64,000 bases of DNA from Thalassospira xianhensis MCCC 1A02616. GTDB lineage: Bacteria > Pseudomonadota > Alphaproteobacteria > Rhodospirillales > Thalassospiraceae. The DNA is taken from assembly GCF_003326475.1 (NCBI RefSeq), contig NZ_JPWA01000020.1, forward strand, positions 1-64,000, read 5' to 3'. The translations under genes were made by a program, and so were the position numbers. Positions within the stretch are counted from its first letter, which is position 1, and each line of letters opens with the position of its first letter. Under the pieces are notes generated by a model. It saw only the letters and a program-made list of their open reading frames with translations, was not told the DNA's origin and ran no database searches. Shown piece by piece: positions 43,588 through 51,947 of the stretch.

Positions 43588-45222
43588 TTACTCTTTGATG
43601 TCGAGCCAGCGGGTCAGGTGGCGATCCGGGGCGTTATCGATCCAGCCTTCGATCTTTGGCGAGACGAGCTGTTTCGAGACATAATAGTAAATGGGGACGT
43701 AGGGCTGTGCTTCCATCATGATGGCTTCGGCCTGCTTCATCAGGCTGGCACGCTTTTTAAGGTCGCCTTCCTTTTCGGCTTCCAGCATCAGTTCGTTGTA
43801 ACGCGGGTTATCAAAAGCCGCATAGTTCAGCGGCCCGGTCCGTTCTTCGCCGAGGAACAGGAAGTTCTGCGCATCGTTGTAATCGGCAATCCAGCCCGCG
43901 CGTGCCACTTCAAAGTTACCAACCTTCAGATCGGCATAGTGGATTTTGCCTTCGGTGTTGAACAGTTCGGCCTGAACGCCGATCTGCTTCCACATATTCT
44001 GGGCCGCAATCGCGATGCGCTTGTGGTTTTCAGACGTGTTGTAGCGCAGGGTGAATTTAAGCGGATTGTCAGGGCCATAACCGGCCTCGGCCAGAAGCTT
44101 TTTGGCTTCTTCGAGCTTTTCATTATAGGAAAGGTCTTTCCACGAAATGTATGCTGGCTCGCCGTAATTACCGGTTCCGGGCGGGACAAAGGAATAAGCC
44201 GGAAGTTCGCCGGTCTTCAGGACGGAATCAGTGATGGCTTCGCGGTTGATCGCCATCGACAATGCCTTGCGCACGCGCGCATCCTTGAACATGTCCTTGT
44301 CGGTACGGATCGCATAGTAATAGATACCGGCATACGGTGCGATGCGCAGGCTATCGGCAAGGTTATCGCGCAGCCAGGAAATCTGTTCGGACGCGATGTC
44401 GCGTGCGACGTCAAGTTCGCCTGCACGGAAACGGTTCTGCATCGCGGTGCGATCTTCATAGGTGTAATAGATCACCTCGTCGATCGGCACATTGGCTGCG
44501 TCATAGAATTCCGGGTTCTTTTCAAGCTTGGAATGAACGTTCGGCAGCCATTCGGTCAGTTTGTATGGGCCGTTGACCACAATGTTTTCCGGCTTGACCC
44601 AATCCTTGCCAAATTTGGCAACCGCATGCTGCGGGATCGGGAAAGCGGTCTGGTGGGTCAGTTGGGCCAGAAAATAGGGGGCAGGTGCGGTCAGTTTAAC
44701 CTGCAGGGTTTTATCATCCAGTGCGGTGGCAGCGATTTTCGCGCCTTCCTTGCCACTGTTAACAGCCTCGGCACCCTCAATGATATAAAGCAGCGACGCA
44801 TATTCCGCCCCGGTCGACGGATCAAGCAGACGGTTCCAGCCCGCGATGAAATCCTGTGCCGTGACCGGAACACCGTCCGACCAGTTATGGTCGCGAATTT
44901 TAAAGGTATAAGTCATGCCATCGTCGGAAACGGTCCAGCTTTCGGCTGCACCCGGGACCGGCTCGCCATTCGGGCCATAGGTCAGAAGACCCAGAAACAT
45001 ATCGTCCGAAATACGGCTGGTCTGAACCGTCGAGATGTAATGCGGGTCCATCGATTGCGGTTCGCCGTCATTGCCGACACGCAGGATTTTTTCCGCCTGC
45101 GCATGTGTGGTCGACAGCATGGTCATGGACCCGGCAAGCAATGCCGTACCCAGCACAAACGCCCGCGAGGAATTAAGCAATCCCTTCACGAGACCGTTTG
45201 CGGTCTTCGCGTGTTTTGACAT
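43588..45222 (-). CDS. oppA: Oligopeptide ABC transporter substrate-binding protein (OppA, SBP family 5)
   Basis: 544-residue class protein from ATG 45222, with GGGAG about 11 bases upstream; an ATG at 45240 is in frame. A signal peptide (AFVLGTALLAGSMTMLSTTHAQA) is cleaved probably after AQA. The mature start KILRVGNDGEPQSMDPHYISTVQTS and ITDSVLKTGELPAYSFVPPG and GYGPDNPLKFTLRYNTSENHKR match peptide-binding family 5 proteins. It is first in the operon; its upstream region holds an inverted repeat and, further away, a CRP-type palindrome. A long open frame on the opposite strand is a shadow. Confidence 0.96.
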   Translation of the reverse strand: MSKHAKTANGLVKGLLNSSRAFVLGTALLAGSMTMLSTTHAQAEKILRVGNDGEPQSMDPHYISTVQTSRISDDMFLGLLTYGPNGEPVPGAAESWTVSDDGMTYTFKIRDHNWSDGVPVTAQDFIAGWNRLLDPSTGAEYASLLYIIEGAEAVNSGKEGAKIAATALDDKTLQVKLTAPAPYFLAQLTHQTAFPIPQHAVAKFGKDWVKPENIVVNGPYKLTEWLPNVHSKLEKNPEFYDAANVPIDEVIYYTYEDRTAMQNRFRAGELDVARDIASEQISWLRDNLADSLRIAPYAGIYYYAIRTDKDMFKDARVRKALSMAINREAITDSVLKTGELPAYSFVPPGTGNYGEPAYISWKDLSYNEKLEEAKKLLAEAGYGPDNPLKFTLRYNTSENHKRIAIAAQNMWKQIGVQAELFNTEGKIHYADLKVGNFEVARAGWIADYNDAQNFLFLGEERTGPLNYAAFDNPRYNELMLEAEKEGDLKKRASLMKQAEAIMMEAQPYVPIYYYVSKQLVSPKIEGWIDNAPDRHLTRWLDIKE

Positions 45223-45259
45223 GTGTAATGTCTCCCTCATCCATTTTGCTTTGTTGTCG

Positions 45260-45280
45260 ACGTACTCCCTGAAAGTACGT
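45260..45280. promoter_or_regulatory. Inverted repeat in the oppA leader
   Basis: ACGTACT (45260-45266) and AGTACGT (45274-45280) are perfect 7-bp arms around CCCTGAA, 38 bases before the oppA ATG. It could be an operator near the promoter or a 5'-UTR hairpin. Confidence 0.4.
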
Positions 45281-45508
45281 ACGCAAAAATACTGAGACTG
45301 ACATGCGTAATCTGCAAGTCACGATTCCACAAACCTGAAACAATTGGTGGTTATTTGCGTAATATGGGTAATTTATTGATGGAATTTTGCGAAATTTGGA
45401 TGAATTGCCAATGATTGTTCGGTGGCAGAGGGCTTCAACCAGAGCCTGCAAAACCGTTTCATGCGTAACGTCATGCCTCGTGTCGCAGGCTGGACGCTAT
45501 ATGCGTGA

Positions 45509-45528
45509 AATGTGAAATAGTTCACATT
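45509..45528. promoter_or_regulatory. CRP/FNR-family palindrome
   Basis: AATGTGAA-ATAG-TTCACATT is a perfect 20-bp palindrome containing TGTGA-N6-TCACA, the CRP consensus. It lies 287 bp from the oppA start and 343 bp from the AraC start, so it could act on either side depending on where the promoters are. Confidence 0.55.
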
Positions 45529-45870
45529 CAAAGGGTTGGCGGTGAAAACAACTGGTTACGAATCGGGCGATGGGAAAGGTTGCATATTTTTGCATCAAAA
45601 CCACCGAGAATCAGTATCTTGGCGCGAAAATGAGTGGTTAATGTTTCCCGTTTTGGTGAAATCATGGGCTTCCGGCAGGTATCTTGCCCGGGATGCCTCC
45701 CGGCGACATGCCATTTCAGTGTCGCACAATTTTTCGTTGTGAAATCGGTATTGCCGGGCTAGGCATTTTGCAACTTTGCCCTTCTTCTATTCGGGCCTCG
45801 AAATCAGGTAGTGCCGCCAAGCGGTCTTTCCTGATGCGGGAAACATAAAGCCAGATGATGTGATACCACC

Positions 45871-47037
45871 ATGCTCGAAACACCCAGACTTTGTCTGTTG
45901 CTGATTGCGGTTGTCGGTCTGGTACAGGGGATGTTCCTGCTGCTGTTGCTTTATCAACAGGGGAAACGTGCCTTTTGTGCCAATCGCTGGTTATTTGTTT
46001 TCATCATCGCGGTCTGTCTCAGCTTCGTTGAAGATTTGACCGATGTCTTGCTGGAACCGTCGATAACCCTGTATCTGATCCCGGTGTTCCTGACGGCGAC
46101 CTTTGCTCTGATGCCGGCAATCTTTTTGTATTTTCGTGAAATCGCAGGGCATTCCCCAAGATGGCCCCTGTTGCATTTTGCGATCCTCCTGCCGGTATTC
46201 GTCTCCCTGGTCGTTTCGGTTTTCCTCATTTTGCAAAATTTTCAGGATCTGATTGTCAACGAAGGCGAGATCGAGCTGGAACTTGGCAATCATTTTGCCC
46301 TAGGGATGATATTTTTAACGGTGCTTTTTGGATTGTATCTGCAGGTCGCGATCTACATGATCCGGACGTGGCGGGTTACCTATCGCTATTTGCGTCAGGC
46401 TGGAGAACAGTTGGGGGCAGATGAAAAAGCCTTGCGGCGCTGGGTTCGCGAACTTCTGATCGGAATCAGTATTATCTTTGTGATTTTCGCCGCGACCACA
46501 AGTCTCGATATTGCTACGACAGAAAGTGACTGGTCGGTTGTACTTGTTCAGATCGGGTTTGTTCTGGTTTTTTTGCGCCTGTGTCACCTAATTGCTGCCA
46601 ACCCGGCCCTGTTCGTTCAGGCTGAATGGGACGGGCAGGATCAGCCTCAATCAACGCCCCGTTATCTTGTCGATGCCGATGAAATTGAAAGAATTTGTCG
46701 GCGGTTGGCTACTGTCCGGGATAAGGGTGAACTCATCTATGATCCCTTGGTCAGCCTACCAAAACTTGCTGCTGCGGTCGGTGTAACACCCAATCAGTTA
46801 TCCTTTGTCTTAAACCAGCATCTTGGCAAAAGCTTCTTTGACTTCATCAATGAGGTGCGCACGGACGAAGCATCCCGATTGCTGGTTAATGAGCCCGATC
46901 GCACGATCCTTGATATCGCCACCAGTGTCGGTTTCAATTCGAAATCGACCTTCAATCTTGCCTTCAAGAAAATCACCGGCAAAACGCCCAGTGTTTACCG
47001 ATCGGAGACCCTGTCGCGGCGTAACCCCATACTTTAG
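45871..47037 (+). CDS. Membrane-anchored AraC-family regulator (copy 1)
   Basis: 388 aa. The first ~245 residues are hydrophobic with about seven membrane segments (LCLLLIAVVGLVQGMFLLLL, LFVFIIAVCLSF, YLIPVFLTATFALMPAIFLYF, LLHFAILLPVFVSLVVSVFL, and three more). The C-terminal ~110 residues are an AraC HTH with two helix-turn-helices (YDPLVSLPKLAAAVGVTPNQ and FNSKSTFNLAFKKITGKTPS). A membrane sensor fused directly to a DNA-binding domain is implied. The next gene is a close paralogue in the same layout, 41 bp downstream. The signal and targets are unknown; the opp operon and the OmpV-like gene are nearby candidates. Confidence 0.93.
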   Translation: MLETPRLCLLLIAVVGLVQGMFLLLLLYQQGKRAFCANRWLFVFIIAVCLSFVEDLTDVLLEPSITLYLIPVFLTATFALMPAIFLYFREIAGHSPRWPLLHFAILLPVFVSLVVSVFLILQNFQDLIVNEGEIELELGNHFALGMIFLTVLFGLYLQVAIYMIRTWRVTYRYLRQAGEQLGADEKALRRWVRELLIGISIIFVIFAATTSLDIATTESDWSVVLVQIGFVLVFLRLCHLIAANPALFVQAEWDGQDQPQSTPRYLVDADEIERICRRLATVRDKGELIYDPLVSLPKLAAAVGVTPNQLSFVLNQHLGKSFFDFINEVRTDEASRLLVNEPDRTILDIATSVGFNSKSTFNLAFKKITGKTPSVYRSETLSRRNPIL

Positions 47038-47078
47038 CGCTGCCGTAATCTTTATCGTCCCAAATGACGGGCACATGA

Positions 47079-48257
47079 ATGTTTGAAACAATCGATTTGC
47101 TGCTGCTGCTGATTGCGGCTCTTGGCGCGGTTCAGGCCGTTTTTCTGATTATTCTTTTGCAGGGCGAGGGAAAACGCGCATTTCGAGCAAATCGCTGGCT
47201 GATGATGTTTGCGGTGGCTGTCGGCATGGGCTTTGTCGACGATATTGTCGATACCATCGTCCCCCCACTTGTGAACCTGTATCTAACACCGCTTGTTACA
47301 CCCTTCTTCTTCGCCTTCATTCCGGCAATCTATCTTTATTTCCGGGAAATCTCAGGCAACCCGTCCGCAAAACCGGCATGGCATTTTGCAATCATGCTTC
47401 CGGTGTCGGTGGTCATGGTCTGGGTCGTTTTTCTGCTGCATGCCAGTCTTTCGTCGTCGGACACGGCTGTTTCCGACGTCCGTATCAATCTCGATTTCAG
47501 TCAGGGCAGCGTCTTTAATCTGCTGCTGATGATGTTGATCGCGATCTTCTGTCTGCAATTTGCGATCTATATGTTCCGAATCTGGCATGTTGCGGTCCGG
47601 TACTTGAAAGATGCCCATCGGCAGCTTGAAGTCGATCAGAAAGGGCTAAGGCGCTGGGTTCTTGAACTGCTCGTCGGGTTGAGTGTGATTTTCACCCTTT
47701 TCACGCTGATCAGTCTTTTCGATACCATCGTTTCACGCAGTGAATGGCTGGTTCTGTGTGTGAAGGCGACTTTCGTTCTGGTGTTCTTCCGGATGTGTCA
47801 CGTTATTGCCGCCAATCCTGCATTGTTCGTACAGCCTGAACGCGATGAGGTTGAAAACACCGGCGAGAGTGATGGAAAAAGGCCCAGATCCGGTCTGGCG
47901 CGCAATGTGGTTGATCCCGAAGATGTCAGCCGGATAGGGGCAAAACTGGACCGCATCGTGGCGGCACGCGAGCTAATGTTTGATCCGCTTCTGACCATGC
48001 CGAAACTTGCCAATGCGGTCGGCGTGACACCGAACCAGCTTTCCTATGTCCTGAACCAGCATCTTGGCAAAAGCTTCTTTGATTTTGTCAATGAGGTCCG
48101 GACAAACGAGGCATCCCGCCTGCTGATCGAGGAGCCGGATCGCACGATCCTCGATATCGCCATCAGTGTCGGGTTTAATTCCAAATCGACTTTCAATCTG
48201 GCCTTCAAGAAAATCACCGGTAAAACGCCCAGCGCGTATCGGGAAGATAAATCATAA
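47079..48257 (+). CDS. Membrane-anchored AraC-family regulator (copy 2, tandem paralogue)
   Basis: 392 aa. Same architecture as the upstream gene: about seven membrane segments (LLLLLIAALGAVQAVFLIIL, LMMFAVAVGMGFV, LVTPFFFAFIPAIYLYF, FAIMLPVSVVMVWVVFLLH, further ones) and a C-terminal AraC HTH. The DNA-binding part is nearly identical between copies (NQHLGKSFFDF and FNSKSTFNLAFKKITGKTPS), while the middle sensor loops differ, so they may read different signals but share targets. An ATG at 47075 is out of frame; the start at 47079 gives MFETIDLLLLL. Confidence 0.93.
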   Translation: MFETIDLLLLLIAALGAVQAVFLIILLQGEGKRAFRANRWLMMFAVAVGMGFVDDIVDTIVPPLVNLYLTPLVTPFFFAFIPAIYLYFREISGNPSAKPAWHFAIMLPVSVVMVWVVFLLHASLSSSDTAVSDVRINLDFSQGSVFNLLLMMLIAIFCLQFAIYMFRIWHVAVRYLKDAHRQLEVDQKGLRRWVLELLVGLSVIFTLFTLISLFDTIVSRSEWLVLCVKATFVLVFFRMCHVIAANPALFVQPERDEVENTGESDGKRPRSGLARNVVDPEDVSRIGAKLDRIVAARELMFDPLLTMPKLANAVGVTPNQLSYVLNQHLGKSFFDFVNEVRTNEASRLLIEEPDRTILDIAISVGFNSKSTFNLAFKKITGKTPSAYREDKS

Positions 48258-48401
48258 GATACAAATACTTATCGTGTCCGAATGCGCATTCGTACCTTTT
48301 GAACGCTTAAATCAGGTTCGAGGATACAGAGCCGGACGCCATGCACAGGGCGGATCGGCATAGTCGGATCACCAAAACTGATACAAGGGTGATCGGACAA
48401 A

Positions 48402-49253
48402 ATGAATTTTTATAGAGTCTCAAATCTGGTCGGGAACGGTTTGATCCTGTTGGGGACCGGATTATGCGCAAGCGCGCTTCTGCTTTTTATCAGCACCTCG
48501 GCCAATGCGCAGCAAGGTACAAGGGACATCCTGCGCGAAGAGGTCAATCCCAAACAGGACGAAGCCGATCCGTGGCTTGGCGGGGTATGGCAGTTTGGGG
48601 CATATGGCCAGGTTGAAAGCAATCCTTATCGTGGTGCGGACAGCGTCGATTTAGATCCTTTGCCGCTTCTGGCTTATGATGCGGATCGGCTGCATATCGG
48701 GACCGACGGGATATCTGTCACCGCATGGCAAAACGAATTCGCCAGTCTTGACGTACTTGGTGCGCTTCGCATGAAGCCGTTTGAAAATGGCGATAGTGAA
48801 TATCTGCGTGGCATGAAAGAACGCGATATGGCCTATGAAGCCGGGATCGGTTTCACCAGCCGCCTGTGGCGCGGGGAAGTCGGGGCCTATTACCTGACTG
48901 ATCTGAATGACGCCCATGACGGTCATGAACTTGACCTCACCTATACCATCCCGATGGATTTGCAGAATGTAACATTCGACTGGGGTGGCGGGGTACGTTG
49001 GCAAAGCGATAAGCTGGCAAACTACCATGTCGGAGTCAGCGGCACCGAAGTCAGAAGTGATCGCAACGCCTATGACGCGGATGCAGCCTTCATCCCGCAT
49101 CTTGACGTCTCTGTCACCTATCCGATTACCGAAAGTATCGTTCTGCTTGGAACCGGTGGGGTGGAATTGCTGCCTGACAGCTATACCGACAGTCCGTTGA
49201 TTGATGATGACTATGTTTACAGTATCGGTCTGGGGCTGGTTTACAACTTCTGA
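48402..49253 (+). CDS. MipA/OmpV-family outer-membrane protein
   Basis: 283 aa. A signal peptide ends in SANAQQ. The mature protein alternates hydrophobic and polar residues as in a beta-barrel, and ends with a C-terminal aromatic (YSIGLGLVYNF), the insertion signal. FGAYGQVESNPYRGADSVDLDPLPLLAYD matches the start of MipA/OmpV proteins. The family includes osmoporin-like and murein-scaffold proteins; the role here is unclear. It lies 144 bp after the second AraC regulator and may be its target. Confidence 0.9.
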   Translation: MNFYRVSNLVGNGLILLGTGLCASALLLFISTSANAQQGTRDILREEVNPKQDEADPWLGGVWQFGAYGQVESNPYRGADSVDLDPLPLLAYDADRLHIGTDGISVTAWQNEFASLDVLGALRMKPFENGDSEYLRGMKERDMAYEAGIGFTSRLWRGEVGAYYLTDLNDAHDGHELDLTYTIPMDLQNVTFDWGGGVRWQSDKLANYHVGVSGTEVRSDRNAYDADAAFIPHLDVSVTYPITESIVLLGTGGVELLPDSYTDSPLIDDDYVYSIGLGLVYNF

Positions 49254-49308
49254 TCCTGATCGTTATATACCAGTCTCCTGCCCGCCCGAATTCAGGCGGC
49301 CGGTTTCC

Positions 49309-49346
49309 GGCGGGTTGGTCCTTTCCAATGGGCCGGCCCGCCTTTT
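49309..49346 (+). terminator. Possible terminator after the OmpV-like gene
   Basis: GGCGGG (49309-49314) pairs with CCCGCC (49337-49342), with an inner TTGG/CCAA helix and a bulge, followed by TTTT. Confidence 0.5.
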
Positions 49347-49397
49347 CTGTGGTGTTTTCAAGCGGACGGCAGGCATGGAAGCCAAGCTATATGGCTT

Positions 49398-50291
49398 TCA
49401 TCTTCCCACATAGGCCGCCAACTCGTCCGGAGTTCCTTTGGGAAAAGCATCCCGTAAAAAGTCGAGGAACGCCGACACGCGCGCGCTTAGCAATCGGCGT
49501 GACGGATAGAGTGCCCATAAGGTGATTTCCGGCCCGTCCACATCGCCCCAATGCACCAGCGTACCATCGGCAAGATCGTGACTCACAAGCGACACGGGAA
49601 GTCGTCCCGCGCCAACTCCTTTGCGTACGGCGTCCCGAACCATGACGAGCGATGAGAGGCTCAGGACCGGATTGACCGCGATCTTTGACTGGCTGGTTGG
49701 TGTTTTCACATTCCAGCTTTCGTCTTGGCGGACTTGCCCCCGTACAACAGCCGGGACAGAGGAGCCATCCATCGGTGGCGTCAGGCCCGGGTTCGCAACG
49801 ATCACCAGTCGGTCACGCAGGAACACACGACCGACAAGGCTTTCATCAGGTTCCGGGTTGACCCTTATTACCAGATCATAGGCTTCCTCAATCATATCGA
49901 CCGGGCGATCTTCGGTCGTGACCTCAAGCCGGACCTCCGGATATTTGAGGGCGAAGTCCGCGGCCAGTTTCCCCATCGCAGTCTGTGAAAACAGCAAAGG
50001 CGCGCTGATCCGAAGTTTCCCCCTTGGTTCGCGTCCGCCAGAGGCAATTGCCGCAGTCGTCTCGTCGAGTTCAGTGAACAACTGGCTCGTCCGCTCGAAT
50101 AGCGCCCTTCCTTCTTCGGTCAGCTTGAGAAGTCGCGCGCCGCGTTCGAACAAACGCAACTCAAGGCTTGCCTCCAGCTCTGCCACACGCCGTGACAGCG
50201 TCGCTTTTGGCCGACCAGTGACGCGCGACGCTTTACCAAACCCGCCGTGGCGGGCAACCAGATTGAAGTCGACAAGAGCAAGAAGTTTCAT
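49398..50291 (-). CDS. LysR-family transcriptional regulator
   Basis: 297 aa from ATG 50291; 13 further upstream codons are open. The HTH is LVARHGGFGKASRVTGRPKATLSRRVAELEASL, with the effector domain from about GKLRISAPLLFSQTAMGKLA. This subtype (substrate domain with DLVIRVNPEPDESLVGRVFL) often controls a divergent oxidoreductase. The divergent neighbour, 105 bp away, is an NmrA-like NAD(P)-binding gene, its likely target. Confidence 0.92.
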   Translation of the reverse strand: MKLLALVDFNLVARHGGFGKASRVTGRPKATLSRRVAELEASLELRLFERGARLLKLTEEGRALFERTSQLFTELDETTAAIASGGREPRGKLRISAPLLFSQTAMGKLAADFALKYPEVRLEVTTEDRPVDMIEEAYDLVIRVNPEPDESLVGRVFLRDRLVIVANPGLTPPMDGSSVPAVVRGQVRQDESWNVKTPTSQSKIAVNPVLSLSSLVMVRDAVRKGVGAGRLPVSLVSHDLADGTLVHWGDVDGPEITLWALYPSRRLLSARVSAFLDFLRDAFPKGTPDELAAYVGR

Positions 50292-50396
50292 GGTGTTCCA
50301 CCAGTGAGACGAACTGTCTAAATATAGCATCTATCGGCAATAATATGGATCATTAAGTTAGGGGATAGCTGAACTGCTTAACCAAGGAGAGAATTC

Positions 50397-51263
50397 ATGA
50401 CCATTCTTGTAATCGGCGCGACCGGCAATGTTGGCCGCAACGTCGTTGAACAACTTCTGAGCCGTGGTGCCGCTGATGTGCGTGCGCTGGTCCGTGACCC
50501 GTCCAAAGCTGGTTTCCCCACCGCCGTGGAAGTGGCCCAAGGAGATCTGTTAGATGTCGACTCACTGCGGCGCGCTATGTCGGGGGTCTCGACCCTGTTT
50601 CTGCTGAACGGGGTTGTTGCCGACGAATACACCCAAGCGCTGATTGCTCTAAACGTTGCCCGCGAGGCCGGGATTGAGCGGATAGTGTACCTGTCGGTAA
50701 TTCACAGCGATATTTATGTCAACGTCCCGCATTTCGCGGGCAAGTTCGGTGTTGAACGGATGATCGAGCAAATGGGGCTTGGCGCCAGCATCCTGCGCCC
50801 GGCCTACTACATGGACAACGAGATCACGATAAAGGATGTGGTGACTGGCTATGGCATCTATCCGATGCCGATTGGCGAGAAGGGCCTTGCTATGATCGAT
50901 GCGCGTGACGTTGGCGAAATTGCTGCGCTCGAACTGATCCGCCGTGAACAATCGGCAACACCGCTGCCGATCAATCGCATTAACCTTGTTGGTCCAGACA
51001 CGCTGACTGGCAACGATGCCGCTGCGATTTGGGGTGATGTCCTTGGCCGTACCATCACCTTTCCCGGTAACGATACCGCCGGGTTCGAACAGAACCTGCG
51101 TCAGTTCATGCCAGGCTGGATGGCGTTTGACATGCGCCTGATGGCGGAGCGGTTCCTGACCGATGGCATGATTCCGGATGCCGGTGACGTGGACCGGTTG
51201 ACATCAATGCTTGGCCGTCCGCTGCGCTCCTATCGTGACTATGTCGCGCAGATCGTTGACTGA
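50397..51263 (+). CDS. NmrA-like atypical SDR (NAD(P)H-binding)
   Basis: 288 aa. It starts with the Rossmann motif ILVIGATGNVGRNVVEQL (GxxGxxG), followed by VRALVRDPSKAGFPTAVEVAQGDLLD and SGVSTLFLLNG, as in NmrA/QOR2-type proteins. The classical SDR Tyr-x-x-x-Lys is not apparent, so it may be a redox sensor or quinone/azo-type reductase. AAGGAGAG lies before the ATG. The next gene follows after 38 bp. Confidence 0.9.
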   Translation: MTILVIGATGNVGRNVVEQLLSRGAADVRALVRDPSKAGFPTAVEVAQGDLLDVDSLRRAMSGVSTLFLLNGVVADEYTQALIALNVAREAGIERIVYLSVIHSDIYVNVPHFAGKFGVERMIEQMGLGASILRPAYYMDNEITIKDVVTGYGIYPMPIGEKGLAMIDARDVGEIAALELIRREQSATPLPINRINLVGPDTLTGNDAAAIWGDVLGRTITFPGNDTAGFEQNLRQFMPGWMAFDMRLMAERFLTDGMIPDAGDVDRLTSMLGRPLRSYRDYVAQIVD

Positions 51264-51301
51264 TCGCCCTCATTCCAACCCGACCGAAAAGGGCTATCGA
51301 C

Positions 51302-51775
51302 ATGATATATTCGACCGCAACCGTCCCGGTTAACCCGCAAGGAGAGCCCAAACTGACACGCGAACAGGTCTGGAAGGGCCTTGAGCTGAAAGCTCGTGAT
51401 GCGCGCCAATTTCTTCCGGCTGGCCTCTGTACCCATTGCGATGTCACAGAGGAAAGTTCAACACATTTTATCCGCGACGCCATGATCGGTGGTGCTGACC
51501 TGCGCGAGATCATTACGCTTGAGCCCGGACGAAAGGTCACCTTCTTTCAGGCAACCGGTCCACGAGAGGGGGCGATCATCAACGAACTGTTTGAAGATGA
51601 AGCGGGCGACCTTCAGCTCAAATTCTACTGCTACCTCGGACTGCGCGATAAGCAACCTAACGGCTCGGAAGAACAGGCAGAGCAGGCACAGTTCGATAGC
51701 TACAACGGCTACAAAGCAGCCCTGCTGTCTACATTGAAGCGCACTCGTGAAATGGTTGCCGAAGGAAGGATTTGA
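51302..51775 (+). CDS. DUF1857 (SRPBCC-like) protein
   Basis: 157 aa. MIYSTATVPVNPQGEPKLTREQVWKGLELKARDA and FLPAGLCTHCDVTEES match the DUF1857 family, a START/SRPBCC-type fold with a hydrophobic pocket that binds small ligands. No enzyme activity is assigned. It lies downstream of the NmrA-like gene on the same strand and is probably cotranscribed, so it may bind the same ligand class. Confidence 0.85.
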   Translation: MIYSTATVPVNPQGEPKLTREQVWKGLELKARDARQFLPAGLCTHCDVTEESSTHFIRDAMIGGADLREIITLEPGRKVTFFQATGPREGAIINELFEDEAGDLQLKFYCYLGLRDKQPNGSEEQAEQAQFDSYNGYKAALLSTLKRTREMVAEGRI

Positions 51776-51947
51776 CCTCGGTCTTCTGCTTTGTTCGAGA
51801 TAATTGAAAATTCAGATGACAGATATCTGGTCGGCTGTTCCCAATGGCTGACCAGATTTTGCGTTTTAGCCAACTGTTTCTGTCTGGTCCTGTTCGTTTT
51901 ACGGTTTTTATTCCAAAAGCACGATCTTATCCCGTTGGATCATGTGG

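Larger units (their letters stand above)
45223..45870. other. Long divergent regulatory intergenic region (opp operon / AraC regulators)
   Basis: No gene is supported in these 648 bases; a 68-codon frame at 45536-45742 has no recognisable features. The region is AT-rich and repeatedly contains GCGTAA (45305, 45357, 45463). It carries an inverted repeat just upstream of oppA and a perfect CRP-type palindrome in the middle. It is large enough to hold an unannotated small RNA, but I see no terminator-like hairpin with a T-run to support one. Confidence 0.5.

Noticed and set aside
43537-45219. 560-codon open frame opposite oppA
   Set aside because: It is antisense to a clear OppA with signal peptide and family motifs, and its own translation has no recognisable domain; long antisense frames are common at this codon bias.
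45536-45742. 68-codon ORF in the opp/AraC spacer
   Set aside because: No ribosome binding site, domain or hydrophobic pattern; it overlaps AT-rich regulatory sequence.
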